Positions 26,670-36,162 of a stretch of 64,000 nt of DNA are shown here, piece after piece; the stretch's first letter is position 1, and each line of letters begins with the position of its first letter. The stretch spans positions 186,001 to 250,000 of the forward strand of contig NZ_AP025487.1 in assembly GCF_024347475.1 (NCBI RefSeq). The letters run 5' to 3'. Source of the stretch: Vibrio fortis. Lineage in GTDB: Bacteria; Pseudomonadota; Gammaproteobacteria; Enterobacterales; Vibrionaceae. The notes under the pieces were generated by a model, which saw only the letters and a program-made list of their open reading frames with translations, was not told the origin of the DNA and made no database searches. A program made the position numbers and the translations under genes.

Positions 26670-28394
26670 ATGCACTTCACCTCTATTATCACCTTGTTAA
26701 CATTCTGTTCGGTGATCCTAACTCTGATTTTTACTAAGAAGCGCCCCACTTATATTTTTGCTGGGGCGTTATTAGTTTTGTATCTTTCAGACATAGTCTC
26801 GAGTGAGCAAGTGATCGCTAGTGCATCAAATAAAGGGTTACTGACATTAATTCTTTTGATGCTCTGCTCTCTAGCGCTAGAGAAAACACGGCTATTGAGA
26901 AAGCTAGCGACAAGGGTTATTAAAGCTAACTACAGTACCACTTGGGTTCGCTTGTTTGGAGCTACCGTTTTTTCATCGGCATTCCTTAATAATACGGCCG
27001 TAGTATCAACGATGCTCGCACCTATTCGTAGTAACCCCTATCATGCTGCGAGCCGTCTGCTTATTCCTCTATCATATGCTGCAATACTCGGAGGCACATT
27101 AACGTTAGTAGGGACCTCTACAAATCTCATCGTGAATAGTTTACTTATAGAGTCCGGTGAGCCTGAACTGACTTTTTTTGAGTTTACGAAGGTAGGTATC
27201 TTACTTGTTACATTATGTGGCGGTGCACTGTTTTTTTGTAGTCATTTTTTGCCCGTTAAGAATATTCAAGACCGACAGGTTAAAGAGTATCTAATTGATG
27301 CTAAAGTTCAGCCAGGCTCTTCTTTAATCGGGAAAAGTATCGAACAGAACGGGTTGCGTCATCTAGAATCTCTTTTTCTTGTTGAGCTGGTTCGTAATGA
27401 GCGCTTGTTGAGCCCGGTGTCCCCATCAGAGATTTTACAGCAAGGGGATAGGCTAATATTCAGTGGTGATATCAATAAAGTGAAGCAGTTAAGTCACTTT
27501 GACGGATTGTTTCTTTTTGCGCATGAGAATGGACTGCCGATTAACAACCTTACCGAAGTCGTAGTACGAACTGATGGTGTGCTTGTTGGAAAAACCTTAA
27601 AAGAATCGGGTTTTCGTGCTCGGTTCGACGCTGCAGTCGTTGCTATTAAACGAGATGGTGAAAGAGTCTCCGGTAAGCTTGGTGAGCTTGTGCTAAAAGG
27701 GGGAGACTTCCTTATTCTAGCGGTTGGCGAAGATTTTCAATCACGCAAAAACATATCTAAGAACTTTATCATTTTGAGTGGTGTCGAGCCTGATGACTCA
27801 TTGTCTGGTTGGCGAGAGGTTTTTGCCTCTTTAGGTTTTTTGTCCGTGATTACTATTGCAGCTCTGGGGATGACGAGCTTATTTAAAGGCATGTTTTTAT
27901 TATTAGGGTCTTTGATATTGACTAAGTGCCTAACTGTAAATGAGCTTATTCGAAGGGTGCCAATAGACATTTTTGTTATTATTGCTTCAGCCCTCACAAT
28001 GTCTCAAGCATTAATGGAAGTCGGCTTGCGCGATAATTTGGAGTTATGGTTAAGCGAACTTCAGGGCACTCTAACGCCTTTAACGGCCTTAATTCTGGTA
28101 TATGTGCTAGCTTGGTTGTTAACTGAGCTCGTGACCAATAATGCTGCTGCAGCACTTGTTTTACCGATCGCTTTAAGTATTGCCAGCTCGTTGAACTTAC
28201 ATGTATTACCTTATATTCTCGCAGTAGCGTTTGGTGCAAGTGCAAGCTTTATTAGCCCATACGGCTATCAAACAAATCTGATGGTGTTTAATGCTGGTAA
28301 CTACCATTTGAAAGATTTTGTAAGAGTCGGGCTCCCAATTAGTATCGTCTATGGAACGACTGCTGTAAGTTCGTTGTACTTCATCTATTTATAA
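26670..28394 (+). CDS. SLC13/DASS-family anion permease with RCK_C (TrkA-C) domains, probable sulfate importer
   Basis: Inner-membrane transporter of 574 residues. N-terminal and C-terminal membrane halves, each with about five or six helices, flank two cytoplasmic RCK_C domains at roughly 205-280 and 285-370 ([39 protein letters not shown]). The signatures [14 protein letters not shown] and [19 protein letters not shown] in the first half, and [17 protein letters not shown] in the second, belong to the SLC13-type ion-transporter superfamily. Relatives are found beside cysDN/cysC in other Vibrio and are thought to import sulfate. Its position just before cysC supports that role here. Substrate is inferred. 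Confidence 0.8.
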   Translation: MHFTSIITLLTFCSVILTLIFTKKRPTYIFAGALLVLYLSDIVSSEQVIASASNKGLLTLILLMLCSLALEKTRLLRKLATRVIKANYSTTWVRLFGATVFSSAFLNNTAVVSTMLAPIRSNPYHAASRLLIPLSYAAILGGTLTLVGTSTNLIVNSLLIESGEPELTFFEFTKVGILLVTLCGGALFFCSHFLPVKNIQDRQVKEYLIDAKVQPGSSLIGKSIEQNGLRHLESLFLVELVRNERLLSPVSPSEILQQGDRLIFSGDINKVKQLSHFDGLFLFAHENGLPINNLTEVVVRTDGVLVGKTLKESGFRARFDAAVVAIKRDGERVSGKLGELVLKGGDFLILAVGEDFQSRKNISKNFIILSGVEPDDSLSGWREVFASLGFLSVITIAALGMTSLFKGMFLLLGSLILTKCLTVNELIRRVPIDIFVIIASALTMSQALMEVGLRDNLELWLSELQGTLTPLTALILVYVLAWLLTELVTNNAAAALVLPIALSIASSLNLHVLPYILAVAFGASASFISPYGYQTNLMVFNAGNYHLKDFVRVGLPISIVYGTTAVSSLYFIYL

Positions 28395-28404
28395 CAGGAT
28401 AATT

Positions 28405-29064
28405 ATGTCTCCTTATATTGAAAAAAAAGACGTAACAGAAAAATCGTCGGATGTGGTTTGGCATGAGGCGAGTGTCTCTAGTGAAGAACGTAATGCACTA
28501 AACGGCCACAAATCAGTGGTGCTTTGGTATACAGGCCTAAGCGGCTCAGGCAAATCTACAGTCGCCAATGCTGTGGATAGAAAGTTATACGACCTAGGTG
28601 TGAAAAGTTATGTACTTGACGGCGATAATGTTCGCCATGGTTTGAATGGCGACTTAAGTTTTTCTGATGTTGATCGTGTAGAGAATATTCGACGTGTTGG
28701 TGAGGTCGCGAAGCTGTTCGTAGATGCTGGCGTGCTAGTTTCTACCGCTTTTATTTCACCATTTGCTGCAGACCGAGTATTGGTTCGCAAACTGCTTCAA
28801 GAAGGACAATTTCTAGAAGTATTTATTGATACCCCTTTAGAGGTTTGTGAACAGCGCGACCCCAAAGGCTTATACAAGAAAGCGAGAACAGGTGAGATCA
28901 AAAACTTCACGGGTATTGATTCTGCATATGAAGCGCCAACTCAGCCTGAAATCCGCGTTACAACAGCCGGTAAATCTGTAGAAGAATGTGCAGATTTTGT
29001 TATAAGCCAACTGAAACAACGAGAAGTTATTGAAGTGAAGCGCTTTGGTTGCATTGGTGTCTAA
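28405..29064 (+). CDS. cysC: Adenylylsulfate kinase (APS kinase)
   Basis: Phosphorylates APS to PAPS, the sulfate donor for sulfotransferases. The 219-residue product has P-loop GLSGSGKST at 44-52. Other features are [46 protein letters not shown], and [39 protein letters not shown], all diagnostic. It is ten bases after the permease gene and 21 before the DHH phosphoesterase. It lies 15 kb from cysDN, but within the same long + strand run. Confidence 0.96.
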   Translation: MSPYIEKKDVTEKSSDVVWHEASVSSEERNALNGHKSVVLWYTGLSGSGKSTVANAVDRKLYDLGVKSYVLDGDNVRHGLNGDLSFSDVDRVENIRRVGEVAKLFVDAGVLVSTAFISPFAADRVLVRKLLQEGQFLEVFIDTPLEVCEQRDPKGLYKKARTGEIKNFTGIDSAYEAPTQPEIRVTTAGKSVEECADFVISQLKQREVIEVKRFGCIGV

Positions 29065-29085
29065 AATCTAAGGGAATAACACAAC

Positions 29086-30051
29086 ATGAATTACGATATC
29101 TTTAACGGCGATGCTGATGGAATCATTGCTTTGCTGCAGTTGCGTCTTGCAGAACCGAAAGAGTCCATTTTAGTCACTGGTGTAAAGAGAGATATCAAGC
29201 TCGTTGAGAAAGTGAATCTAAAAGTTGGAGATAAGCTTACTGTGCTTGATATTTCTATGGAAAAAAACATTCATGGCCTTGCTAAAGCCCTAGAAGCTAG
29301 TACAGAAGTCTTTTATGTTGATCATCATAGGACAGGTGACTTGCCACAATCAGAGTTATTGGAGGCGCACATTGACTTGGACGCCAATACTTGTACAGCT
29401 CTTATTGTCGATAAACTGTTGGATGGTCGATTCCATGATTGGGCGATCACTGCTGCATATGGTGACAATTTAATACAAAAAGCCGATCAATTGGCAGATG
29501 CTGCTGGGTTTGATGAGCTCCAAAAAGACTTACTGAAAGAGCTAGGTACTTTAGTCAATTACAATGGTTATGGCGCAACAATAGATGATTTGCATTTCCA
29601 TCCAGCAGAGCTTTACAAATTATTATTAGCTTACTCTTCTCCATTTGATGTCTTAGAAGATAAAAACTCACCATATTTTGTGTTAAAAAATGCTTACGAG
29701 TTAGATTTAGAGAAAGCGCTTGCCATTGAGGCAAAGTACAACTCGGAAACATTAGCTGTGTTCGAATTACCTGATAATTCTGCATCGCGTCGTATCAGTG
29801 GGGTTTTTGGGAACTTATTAGCAAACCGTTCGCCAAATAAAGCTCACGCTGTATTGACGCGTAATCAAGATGAAACATTCACCGTTTCATTGCGTGCCCC
29901 TCTTAATAATAAGCAAGGTGCTGGCGATATTTGCTCTAGTTTTGATACTGGAGGAGGACGTGCCGCGGCTGCTGGTATCAATAAATTGCCATATTCAAGT
30001 CTTGAAAAGTTTATAAATGCAGTTGAAGCGTTTTACGCTGAAAGCCAATAA
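29086..30051 (+). CDS. DHH-family phosphoesterase, possible pAp phosphatase
   Basis: DHH/DHHA1-type phosphoesterase of 321 residues, in the superfamily of NrnA, which removes the 3' phosphate of pAp and degrades short RNAs. Metal-binding motifs appear as NGDADG at 7-12, a DIS segment (LTVLDISMEKN), and DHHR at 79-82. The C-terminal substrate motif is GGGRAAAAG from 289, where the common form is GGGH. The neighbours are cysC and galU. PAPS-using sulfotransferases release pAp, which inhibits them, so pAp removal is a natural role here. This is inferred from position; no close match to a characterised enzyme can be claimed. Confidence 0.75.
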   Translation: MNYDIFNGDADGIIALLQLRLAEPKESILVTGVKRDIKLVEKVNLKVGDKLTVLDISMEKNIHGLAKALEASTEVFYVDHHRTGDLPQSELLEAHIDLDANTCTALIVDKLLDGRFHDWAITAAYGDNLIQKADQLADAAGFDELQKDLLKELGTLVNYNGYGATIDDLHFHPAELYKLLLAYSSPFDVLEDKNSPYFVLKNAYELDLEKALAIEAKYNSETLAVFELPDNSASRRISGVFGNLLANRSPNKAHAVLTRNQDETFTVSLRAPLNNKQGAGDICSSFDTGGGRAAAAGINKLPYSSLEKFINAVEAFYAESQ

Positions 30052-30142
30052 TATCGTAAGCTATTAAAATAACGGTTTATGGTTAGGTGTACAAAGTATA
30101 AAAATAATGACATGAACAGATTTAATTATATAAGGAAACGTC

Positions 30143-31036
30143 ATGATTAAACGTTGTCTATTTCCTGCAGCGGGGTACGGAACTCGTTTCCTTCCTGCTA
30201 CTAAGTCTATGCCCAAAGAAATGATGCCGGTGGTGAATAAACCACTTATTGAATACGGTGTCGAAGAAGCTATCCAAGCTGGTATGAGCGATATGTGTAT
30301 CGTAACTGGTCGTGGTAAGCACTCGCTTATGGACCACTTTGATAAGAACTATGAGCTTGAACATCAGATCATGGGCACTAGTAAAGAATCTTTGTTGGAT
30401 GATATCCGTGGCTTAATTGATTCGGCTAGTTATACATACATTCGCCAGCGTGAAATGAAAGGCTTAGGTCACGCTATTCTGACTGGTCGTGAATTGGTTG
30501 GTGATGAACCATTTGCTGTCGTTTTGGCTGATGATTTGTGTGTAAACGAACAGCAGGGGGTGCTGGCGCAGATGGTTGAGCTGTATAAACAGTTTCGTTG
30601 TTCAATAGTAGCCGTTCAAGAAGTGCCTGAATCAGAAACTCACAAATATGGCGTTATTTCTGGTGAGATGATCAAAGACGATATCTTCCGTATTGATGAC
30701 ATGGTTGAAAAGCCAGAACCGGGTACAGCGCCGAGCAATCTTGCTATTATTGGCCGTTACATTCTTACTCCAGATATCTTTGATTTGATTGAGCAAACGG
30801 AGCCAGGCAAAGGCGGTGAAATCCAGATTACCGATGCGCTTTTAAAACAAGCTCAGTCAGGCTGTGTGCTTGCTTATAAGTTCAAGGGACAGCGTTTTGA
30901 TTGCGGCAGTGTAGAGGGCTATATCGAAGCGACTAACCATTGTTACGAAAACTTCTACAAAAAAGCGCCAAGTGCAGAACTTGCTAAAAAGCCGACTGTA
31001 AAAGTAGTGGAAGAAAAAGAAGCTGAAGCGGTTTAA
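30143..31036 (+). CDS. galU: UTP-glucose-1-phosphate uridylyltransferase
   Basis: Makes UDP-glucose, precursor of UDP-galactose and glucuronate for surface polysaccharides. The 297-residue product begins MIKRCLFPAAGYGTRFLPATKSMPKEMMPVVNKPLIEYG. It has the family segments DMCIVTGRGKHSLMDHFD, RQREMKGLGHAIL, VVLADDLC, DDMVEKPEPGTAPSNLAIIGRYIL, PGKGGEIQITDAL and GQRFDCGSVEGYIEATNH. A gap of 91 bases from the DHH gene may hold a separate promoter; AGGAA lies six bases before the start. It ends the first polysaccharide block and is followed by a strong terminator. Confidence 0.97.
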   Translation: MIKRCLFPAAGYGTRFLPATKSMPKEMMPVVNKPLIEYGVEEAIQAGMSDMCIVTGRGKHSLMDHFDKNYELEHQIMGTSKESLLDDIRGLIDSASYTYIRQREMKGLGHAILTGRELVGDEPFAVVLADDLCVNEQQGVLAQMVELYKQFRCSIVAVQEVPESETHKYGVISGEMIKDDIFRIDDMVEKPEPGTAPSNLAIIGRYILTPDIFDLIEQTEPGKGGEIQITDALLKQAQSGCVLAYKFKGQRFDCGSVEGYIEATNHCYENFYKKAPSAELAKKPTVKVVEEKEAEAV

Positions 31037-31063
31037 TCGATATTTGTTAGGCATGTATATGAG

Positions 31064-31093
31064 GAGCTAGGTATTTAATGCCTAGCTCTTTTT
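31064..31093 (+). terminator. Rho-independent terminator after galU
   Basis: GAGCTAGG (31064-31071) pairs perfectly with CCTAGCTC (31081-31088) around a nine-base loop, followed by TTTTT. It closes the first polysaccharide operon and isolates it from gpmI. Confidence 0.9.
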
Positions 31094-31201
31094 CTTTTTA
31101 CAATAGAAATTTTTGCATCACTAGGTTGGGCTCAAGAATGAGTTCAAAAGAAGCTTTTTTTCAGCTCTGATCCTCCTACCTGCTACCTTTCTTGATCTTC
31201 C

Positions 31202-31228
31202 ACTACAGTTTTGACTGTAAACTGTAGT
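31202..31228 (+). promoter_or_regulatory. Operator-like inverted repeat in the gpmI promoter region
   Basis: ACTACAGTTT and AAACTGTAGT form a perfect 10-bp inverted repeat around seven bases. A TTGACT hexamer (31211-31216), a possible -35, overlaps the centre, and TAAAAT (31228-31233) lies at the right edge. The site is 59-85 bases before the gpmI start. It could be bound by a dimeric regulator or form an RNA hairpin; I do not recognise the motif. Confidence 0.4.
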
Positions 31229-31286
31229 AAAATTACGCTAATTTGTTTTTATACCGATTTATTTTGAATTGAACGAGGTCAGTCCT

Positions 31287-32819
31287 ATGTCAGCTAAGAA
31301 GCCTATGGCTCTAGTGATTCTTGACGGTTACGGTCACCGTGAAGACACAGCAAACAACGCAATCGCGAATGCAAAAACTCCATTTATCGATAGCCTGTTT
31401 GCTAACAAACCAAACACACTAATCTCTGCTTCTGGTATGGATGTAGGCCTACCTGACGGTCAAATGGGTAACTCAGAAGTTGGTCACACTAACATCGGTG
31501 CTGGTCGCGTTGTATACCAAGACCTAACTCGTATCACTAAATCTATCGCTGACGGTGAGTTTGCTGAAACGCCAGCTCTAGTAGAAGCTATTGATTCAGC
31601 GGTTCAAGCTGAGAAAGCTGTACACATCATGGGTCTAATGTCTCCAGGTGGCGTACACTCTCACGAAGACCACATCTACGCAGCAGTTGAAATGGCTGCA
31701 GCACGTGGCGCTGAGAAGATCTACCTACACTGCTTCCTAGATGGCCGTGATACACCGCCACGTAGCGCAGAAAGTTCTCTACAACGTTTCCAAGATCTGT
31801 TCGCTAAACTAGGTAAAGGCCGTGTGGCTTCTCTAGTTGGTCGTTACTACGCTATGGACCGTGACAACAACTGGGATCGTGTTCAAGTAGCTTATGACCT
31901 TCTAACTTTAGGCAAAGCGGAATTCACAGCAGACTCTGCAGTTGCAGGTCTAGAAGCAGCGTACGCTCGTGAAGAGAATGACGAGTTCGTTAAAGCAACG
32001 GCTATCAAAGCTGAAGGCGAAGAAGACGCAGCTATCGTTGACGGCGATGCAGTTATCTTCATGAACTACCGTGCTGACCGTGCTCGTCAAATCACTCGTA
32101 CTTTCGTACCTGATTTCGACGGCTTCGAGCGTGAAGTGTTCCCAGCAATCAACTTTGTAATGTTAACGCAATACGCAGCTGACATCCCGCTAGCTATCGC
32201 ATTCCCACCTGCGTCTCTAGAGAACACATACGGTGAGTGGCTATCTAAGCAAGGCCAAACTCAGCTACGTATCTCTGAAACTGAGAAATACGCGCACGTT
32301 ACATTCTTCTTCAACGGTGGTGTTGAGAACGAATTTGAAGGTGAAGAGCGTCAACTGGTGGCTTCTCCAAAAGTGGCGACTTACGACCTACAACCAGAAA
32401 TGAGTTCTACTGAGCTAACTGAGAAGATGGTTACAGCTATCAAGTCTGGTAAGTACGACACTATCATCTGTAACTACCCTAACCCAGATATGGTTGGTCA
32501 CACTGGTGTTTATGAAGCTGCAGAAAAAGCTATCGAAGCAATGGACGAGTGTGTTGCTAAAGTAACAGCAGCTATCGAAGAAGTAGGCGGTCAAATGCTG
32601 ATCACTGCTGACCACGGTAACGCAGAGATGATGGTAGACCCAGAGACAGGTGGTATCCACACTGCTCACACTAACCTACCAGTACCTCTAATTTACGTTG
32701 GTGACAAAGAAGTTGAGTTCAAAGAAGGCGGTAAACTGTCTGACCTAGCTCCAACTATGCTTTCTCTAGTAGGTCTAGAAATCCCATCAGAAATGACGGG
32801 TGAAGTTCTGGTTAAATAG
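31287..32819 (+). CDS. gpmI: 2,3-bisphosphoglycerate-independent phosphoglycerate mutase
   Basis: Glycolytic enzyme interconverting 3- and 2-phosphoglycerate, with two Mn ions. The 510-residue product shows [49 protein letters not shown] with the phosphorylated serine, and [50 protein letters not shown] and [11 protein letters not shown] are further signatures. ATG 31287 has GAGG eight bases upstream. Codons are strongly biased (CTA/GCT/GGT), as expected of a highly expressed housekeeping gene, unlike its neighbours. Its last 97 bases plus terminator are repeated at 62115-62275. Confidence 0.98.
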   Translation: MSAKKPMALVILDGYGHREDTANNAIANAKTPFIDSLFANKPNTLISASGMDVGLPDGQMGNSEVGHTNIGAGRVVYQDLTRITKSIADGEFAETPALVEAIDSAVQAEKAVHIMGLMSPGGVHSHEDHIYAAVEMAAARGAEKIYLHCFLDGRDTPPRSAESSLQRFQDLFAKLGKGRVASLVGRYYAMDRDNNWDRVQVAYDLLTLGKAEFTADSAVAGLEAAYAREENDEFVKATAIKAEGEEDAAIVDGDAVIFMNYRADRARQITRTFVPDFDGFEREVFPAINFVMLTQYAADIPLAIAFPPASLENTYGEWLSKQGQTQLRISETEKYAHVTFFFNGGVENEFEGEERQLVASPKVATYDLQPEMSSTELTEKMVTAIKSGKYDTIICNYPNPDMVGHTGVYEAAEKAIEAMDECVAKVTAAIEEVGGQMLITADHGNAEMMVDPETGGIHTAHTNLPVPLIYVGDKEVEFKEGGKLSDLAPTMLSLVGLEIPSEMTGEVLVK

Positions 32820-32883
32820 CTTTCGAGTACTTGAACAGTACACAAAATACTGAGAGCCCGCGCCTTGTTGTGCGGGCTTTTTT
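32723..32883 (+). repeat. Direct repeat DR1: gpmI 3' end plus terminator
   Basis: 161 bases matching 62115-62275 with four substitutions, all in the non-coding part (32829, 32830, 32839 and 32842). The first 106 bases are identical. The two copies are 29,392 bp apart in the same orientation and enclose the second polysaccharide block. This copy is part of the intact gpmI gene. Confidence 0.97.
32855..32883 (+). terminator. Rho-independent terminator after gpmI
   Basis: AGCCCGC (32855-32861) pairs with GCGGGCT (32872-32878) around a ten-base loop, followed by T-rich sequence. The same hairpin recurs at 62247-62277 after the last gene of the second block. Confidence 0.9.
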
Positions 32884-33003
32884 GTATCTATAGGGCACAT
32901 GGCTTACTGAGAGAGAGTCGACTTACGAGGCGTCGATCACGATTTAGAACAATGTTATTGATGCAAATCTGTGGTTTTATCTATCTCATACACCTATCGC
33001 TTG

Positions 33004-33012
33004 TGGTAGAAT
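33004..33012 (+). promoter_or_regulatory. Candidate extended -10 promoter of the second block
   Basis: TGGTAGAAT fits an extended -10 (TG-n-TATAAT with one mismatch). No convincing -35 precedes it. It lies 35 bases before an ops-like site and about 150 before the first gene. The rest of the 340-base gap 32820-33159 holds the gpmI terminator and no other clear signal. Confidence 0.3.
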
Positions 33013-33046
33013 CTCGGCCACCATACGTGAGTTGCTTATGAACATT

Positions 33047-33058
33047 TGCGGTAGCATT
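33047..33058 (+). promoter_or_regulatory. ops-like element of the second block
   Basis: TGCGGTAGCATT keeps the central GCGGTAGC of the ops element but differs from GGCGGTAGCGTG at three outer positions. It is 102 bases before the first gene of a 29-kb operon, the place where such an element is expected. It is a degenerate match, so RfaH action is plausible, not shown. Confidence 0.55.
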
Positions 33059-33159
33059 GTTACCTAATTCGCTTACCCACTTAGATTGTTGGCTTAAGTT
33101 ATTGTGTGGGTTTATCTGAGACGGAACCATAAGCTACAGCCAGTTAATGAGAACATATA

Positions 33160-34200
33160 ATGATTGAAAATAGAAAGATAAAAATTGCAGTAGTTGGCTG
33201 TGGTCGTATTTCCAAAAATCACTTTGGTTCAATTCTGCAGTTGAGCTCTGAGTATGAGTTGGTTGCTGTCTGTGATAACAACCCTGAAGTACTTAAGGCT
33301 CATAGCGAACAATATGGTGTCAAAGGATATGCTTCAATTGATTCATTACTCGCGGAAGAATCTATAGACGTTGTAACTCTGTGTACACCAAGTGGGTTGC
33401 ATGCCTCGCAAGCTATTAAAGCGGCTAGAGCGAAAGTGAATGTCATTACTGAGAAGCCCATGGCAACAAAGTGGGAAGATGGTTTGGCAATGACTCGTGC
33501 TTGTGATGAAGAAAACGTGCGTTTGTTTGTGGTAAAACAGAATCGACGTAATTCCACTTTGCAGTTGTTAAAGCGCGCTGCTGATGAAAAGCGTTTTGGT
33601 AAAATTCACATGGTTCACATGAATGTTTTTTGGACTAGACCGCAAGACTATTATGATCGTGCTGCTTGGTCAGGTACTTGGGATATGGATGGAGGAGCAT
33701 TCATGAACCAAGCGACTCACTATGTAGATTTATTACACTGGATCGTTGGGCCAATTGAAAAGATACATGCAATGACCTCTACACACCGTGATATCGATGT
33801 AGAAGATACTGGTGTGGTTAATATTAAATGGCGAAATGGTGCCTTGGGGTCGATGGCTGTAACTATGTGCACATACCCTAAAAACTTAGAAGGTTCTATT
33901 ACTATTCTGGGCGAAAAGGGAACTGTTCGTATAGGCGGTGTTGCCGTAAATGACATCCAAGAATGGCAGTTTGATGATGAGCGAGATTATGATGCTGATA
34001 TTGAAGCTGCGAATTACCAAACATCTTCAGTATATGGTTTTGGTCACCCTCCATATTTTCAAAATGTTGCTGATGTTTTACGAGGGAAAGCTGAACCAGA
34101 GACAGACGGACGTGAGGGGTTAAAATCACTTGAGTTATTGATCAGTACTTATCGTTCAGCCAGAGACAATAAAGAAATCGGCTTACCACTGAATTTATAA
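33160..34200 (+). CDS. wbpB: Gfo/Idh/MocA oxidoreductase, WlbA/WbpB-like UDP-GlcNAcA 3-dehydrogenase
   Basis: Predicted to oxidise C3 of UDP-N-acetylglucosaminuronate, with NAD recycled by 2-oxoglutarate in studied members. The 346-residue product has the Rossmann motif IAVVGCGRISKNHFGSI, then VVTLCTPSGLHASQAI and the signature ITEKPMATKWEDG with the conserved EKP lysine. KQNRRNSTLQLLK and WSGTWDMDGGAFMNQATHYVDLLHWIVGP are typical of WlbA/WbpB. It heads a set with a dehydrogenase, an acetyltransferase and an aminotransferase that together match the pathway to UDP-2,3-diacetamido-2,3-dideoxy-glucuronate. It is the first gene of the second block. Confidence 0.88.
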   Translation: MIENRKIKIAVVGCGRISKNHFGSILQLSSEYELVAVCDNNPEVLKAHSEQYGVKGYASIDSLLAEESIDVVTLCTPSGLHASQAIKAARAKVNVITEKPMATKWEDGLAMTRACDEENVRLFVVKQNRRNSTLQLLKRAADEKRFGKIHMVHMNVFWTRPQDYYDRAAWSGTWDMDGGAFMNQATHYVDLLHWIVGPIEKIHAMTSTHRDIDVEDTGVVNIKWRNGALGSMAVTMCTYPKNLEGSITILGEKGTVRIGGVAVNDIQEWQFDDERDYDADIEAANYQTSSVYGFGHPPYFQNVADVLRGKAEPETDGREGLKSLELLISTYRSARDNKEIGLPLNL

Positions 34201-34216
34201 TTATCAGAGAAAGAAA

Positions 34217-35491
34217 ATGACATTAGATAACCTACATATCGGTATTATTGGTTTGGGTTACGTAGGCCTTCCTTTAGCTGTGGAGTTTGGTAAAAAATAT
34301 TCGACAGTCGGTTTCGACATCAACCAATCTCGTGTGGCTGAGCTGAGCTCAGGTGTAGATTCAACTTTGGAATGCTCAGCAGAAGAGCTCCTGTCTGCGC
34401 CACTTCTTACATATACGCACCAACTGTCTGATATTAAAGGGTGTAATTTTTATGTTGTAACGGTTCCAACCCCAATTACTGATGATAATACACCTGATCT
34501 GACTCCGCTCAAAAAGGCATCCGAAGCTCTAGCTGAAGTACTAATAAAGGGTGATATTGTAGTATTCGAATCTACGGTTTATCCCGGCGCAACTGAAGAA
34601 GTGTGTATACCAATTATTGAGAAGTGCTCTGGCCTTGTTTTTAACAAAGATTTCTATGCTGGCTATAGCCCAGAAAGAATAAACCCAGGTGATAAAGTCA
34701 ACCGTTTAACTACGATCATGAAAATCACCTCTGGTTCTAACGAGCAAGTGGCTGATTTCGTTGACTCAGTCTATGGATCTATTATTGATGCGGGAACGCA
34801 TAAAGCATCTTCTATTAAGGTCGCGGAGGCTGCAAAAGTCATTGAGAATACGCAGCGTGACTTGAATATCGCCATTATCAATGAGTTTGCCAAAATATTT
34901 AATAAATTAGATATTGATACTGAAGAGGTACTCAAAGCTGCGGGAACAAAGTGGAACTTTTTACCCTTTAAGCCTGGTTTGGTTGGGGGACACTGTATTA
35001 GTGTTGATCCGTACTACTTAACACATAAAGCTCAAGAAGTAGGTTACCGACCAGAAGTCATTCTGGCAGGGCGTCGTATCAATGATGGTATGGGTGAGTA
35101 TGTGGCCACTCAATTGGTTAAGAAGCTAGCGAGTCAAAAAATACATATCGATGAAGCTAAAGTTTTGGTGATGGGTTTTACTTTTAAAGGTGATTGTCCA
35201 GATGTCCGAAATACAAAAATCATAGACATTATTAGAGAACTTGAAGATTTCAACATGACGGTTGATGTATACGATAGTTGGGCATCTAAAGAAGAAGTCC
35301 TCCATGAGTATAACATCCCACTGCTTGAGGAGCTAAAAGTAGGTGAGTATGATGCAATCGTATTAGCCGTTGATCATAGCGAAACAAAGGCCATGGGGGT
35401 TAGTGAATTGCGTAAACTAGGCAAAACTAAGCATGTGCTGTATGACGTGAAGCATGTTCTTAATATCGGCGATGCTGATATTCGTTTGTAA
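34217..35491 (+). CDS. TviB/WbpO-type UDP-HexNAc 6-dehydrogenase
   Basis: NAD-dependent oxidation of C6 of a UDP-N-acetylhexosamine to the uronate. The 424-residue product has [19 protein letters not shown] at the N-terminus. It also has [41 protein letters not shown], and [38 protein letters not shown] with the catalytic Cys in [10 protein letters not shown] follows, and then the C-terminal domain [21 protein letters not shown]. The [11 protein letters not shown] and [10 protein letters not shown] forms point to the TviB/WbpO class. With WbpB downstream in the pathway, UDP-GlcNAc is the probable substrate. Confidence 0.85.
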   Translation: MTLDNLHIGIIGLGYVGLPLAVEFGKKYSTVGFDINQSRVAELSSGVDSTLECSAEELLSAPLLTYTHQLSDIKGCNFYVVTVPTPITDDNTPDLTPLKKASEALAEVLIKGDIVVFESTVYPGATEEVCIPIIEKCSGLVFNKDFYAGYSPERINPGDKVNRLTTIMKITSGSNEQVADFVDSVYGSIIDAGTHKASSIKVAEAAKVIENTQRDLNIAIINEFAKIFNKLDIDTEEVLKAAGTKWNFLPFKPGLVGGHCISVDPYYLTHKAQEVGYRPEVILAGRRINDGMGEYVATQLVKKLASQKIHIDEAKVLVMGFTFKGDCPDVRNTKIIDIIRELEDFNMTVDVYDSWASKEEVLHEYNIPLLEELKVGEYDAIVLAVDHSETKAMGVSELRKLGKTKHVLYDVKHVLNIGDADIRL

Positions 35492-35552
35492 GCTACGAGA
35501 AGGAGCAATTTGCTCCTTTTATTCTCTTTATTGTGGATTAAGAAAGAAAATA

Positions 35553-36161
35553 ATGACATTTTTTAAACATGAAACTGCAATCATAGACGATGGTGCACAA
35601 GTGGGTGCCGATAGCAGAGTATGGCACTGGGCTCATGTTTGCAGCGGCGCTAAAATAGGTGCAGGAGTATCTTTAGGTCAGAATGTATTTGTAGGCAATA
35701 AAGTTACAATTGGTGATAAATGCAAGATACAAAATAATGTCTCGGTCTATGACAATGTTCATTTAGAAGAGGGGGTTTTCTGCGGCCCTAGTATGGTTTT
35801 TACTAATGTATACAACCCTCGTTCTTTAATAGAAAGAAAAGATCAATACCGCGATACAGTGGTGAAAAAAGGTGCAACTTTAGGCGCAAATTGCACGATT
35901 GTTTGTGGTATTACAATTGGTGAGTTTTCTTTCGTTGGTGCTGGTACGGTTGTCAATAAAAATGTCAAGCCTTTTGCTCTTATGGTTGGTGTTCCGGCCA
36001 AGCAGATTGGTTGGATGAGTGCTTACGGCGAACAACTAAATCTACCATTAGATGGTAACGGTGAATGTATTTGCCCGGATACGGGCGACTACTATGTGTT
36101 GAAAGGTGGCCAAGTTTCCAGAAAAGAAGCGCGTACAATATTGAATGGCGGCAAAAGTTAA
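35553..36161 (+). CDS. wbpD: WbpD/WlbB-like N-acetyltransferase (hexapeptide)
   Basis: Acetylates the 3-amino group of UDP-GlcNAc3NA using acetyl-CoA. The 202-residue product is a left-handed beta-helix with repeats from [44 protein letters not shown], and it has [17 protein letters not shown] and [31 protein letters not shown]. The tail ends [16 protein letters not shown]. Start ATG 35553 is chosen because the beta-helix begins there; an upstream in-frame start would overlap the previous gene with unrelated residues. The aminotransferase gene follows at once. Confidence 0.88.
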   Translation: MTFFKHETAIIDDGAQVGADSRVWHWAHVCSGAKIGAGVSLGQNVFVGNKVTIGDKCKIQNNVSVYDNVHLEEGVFCGPSMVFTNVYNPRSLIERKDQYRDTVVKKGATLGANCTIVCGITIGEFSFVGAGTVVNKNVKPFALMVGVPAKQIGWMSAYGEQLNLPLDGNGECICPDTGDYYVLKGGQVSRKEARTILNGGKS

Positions 36162-36162
36162 C

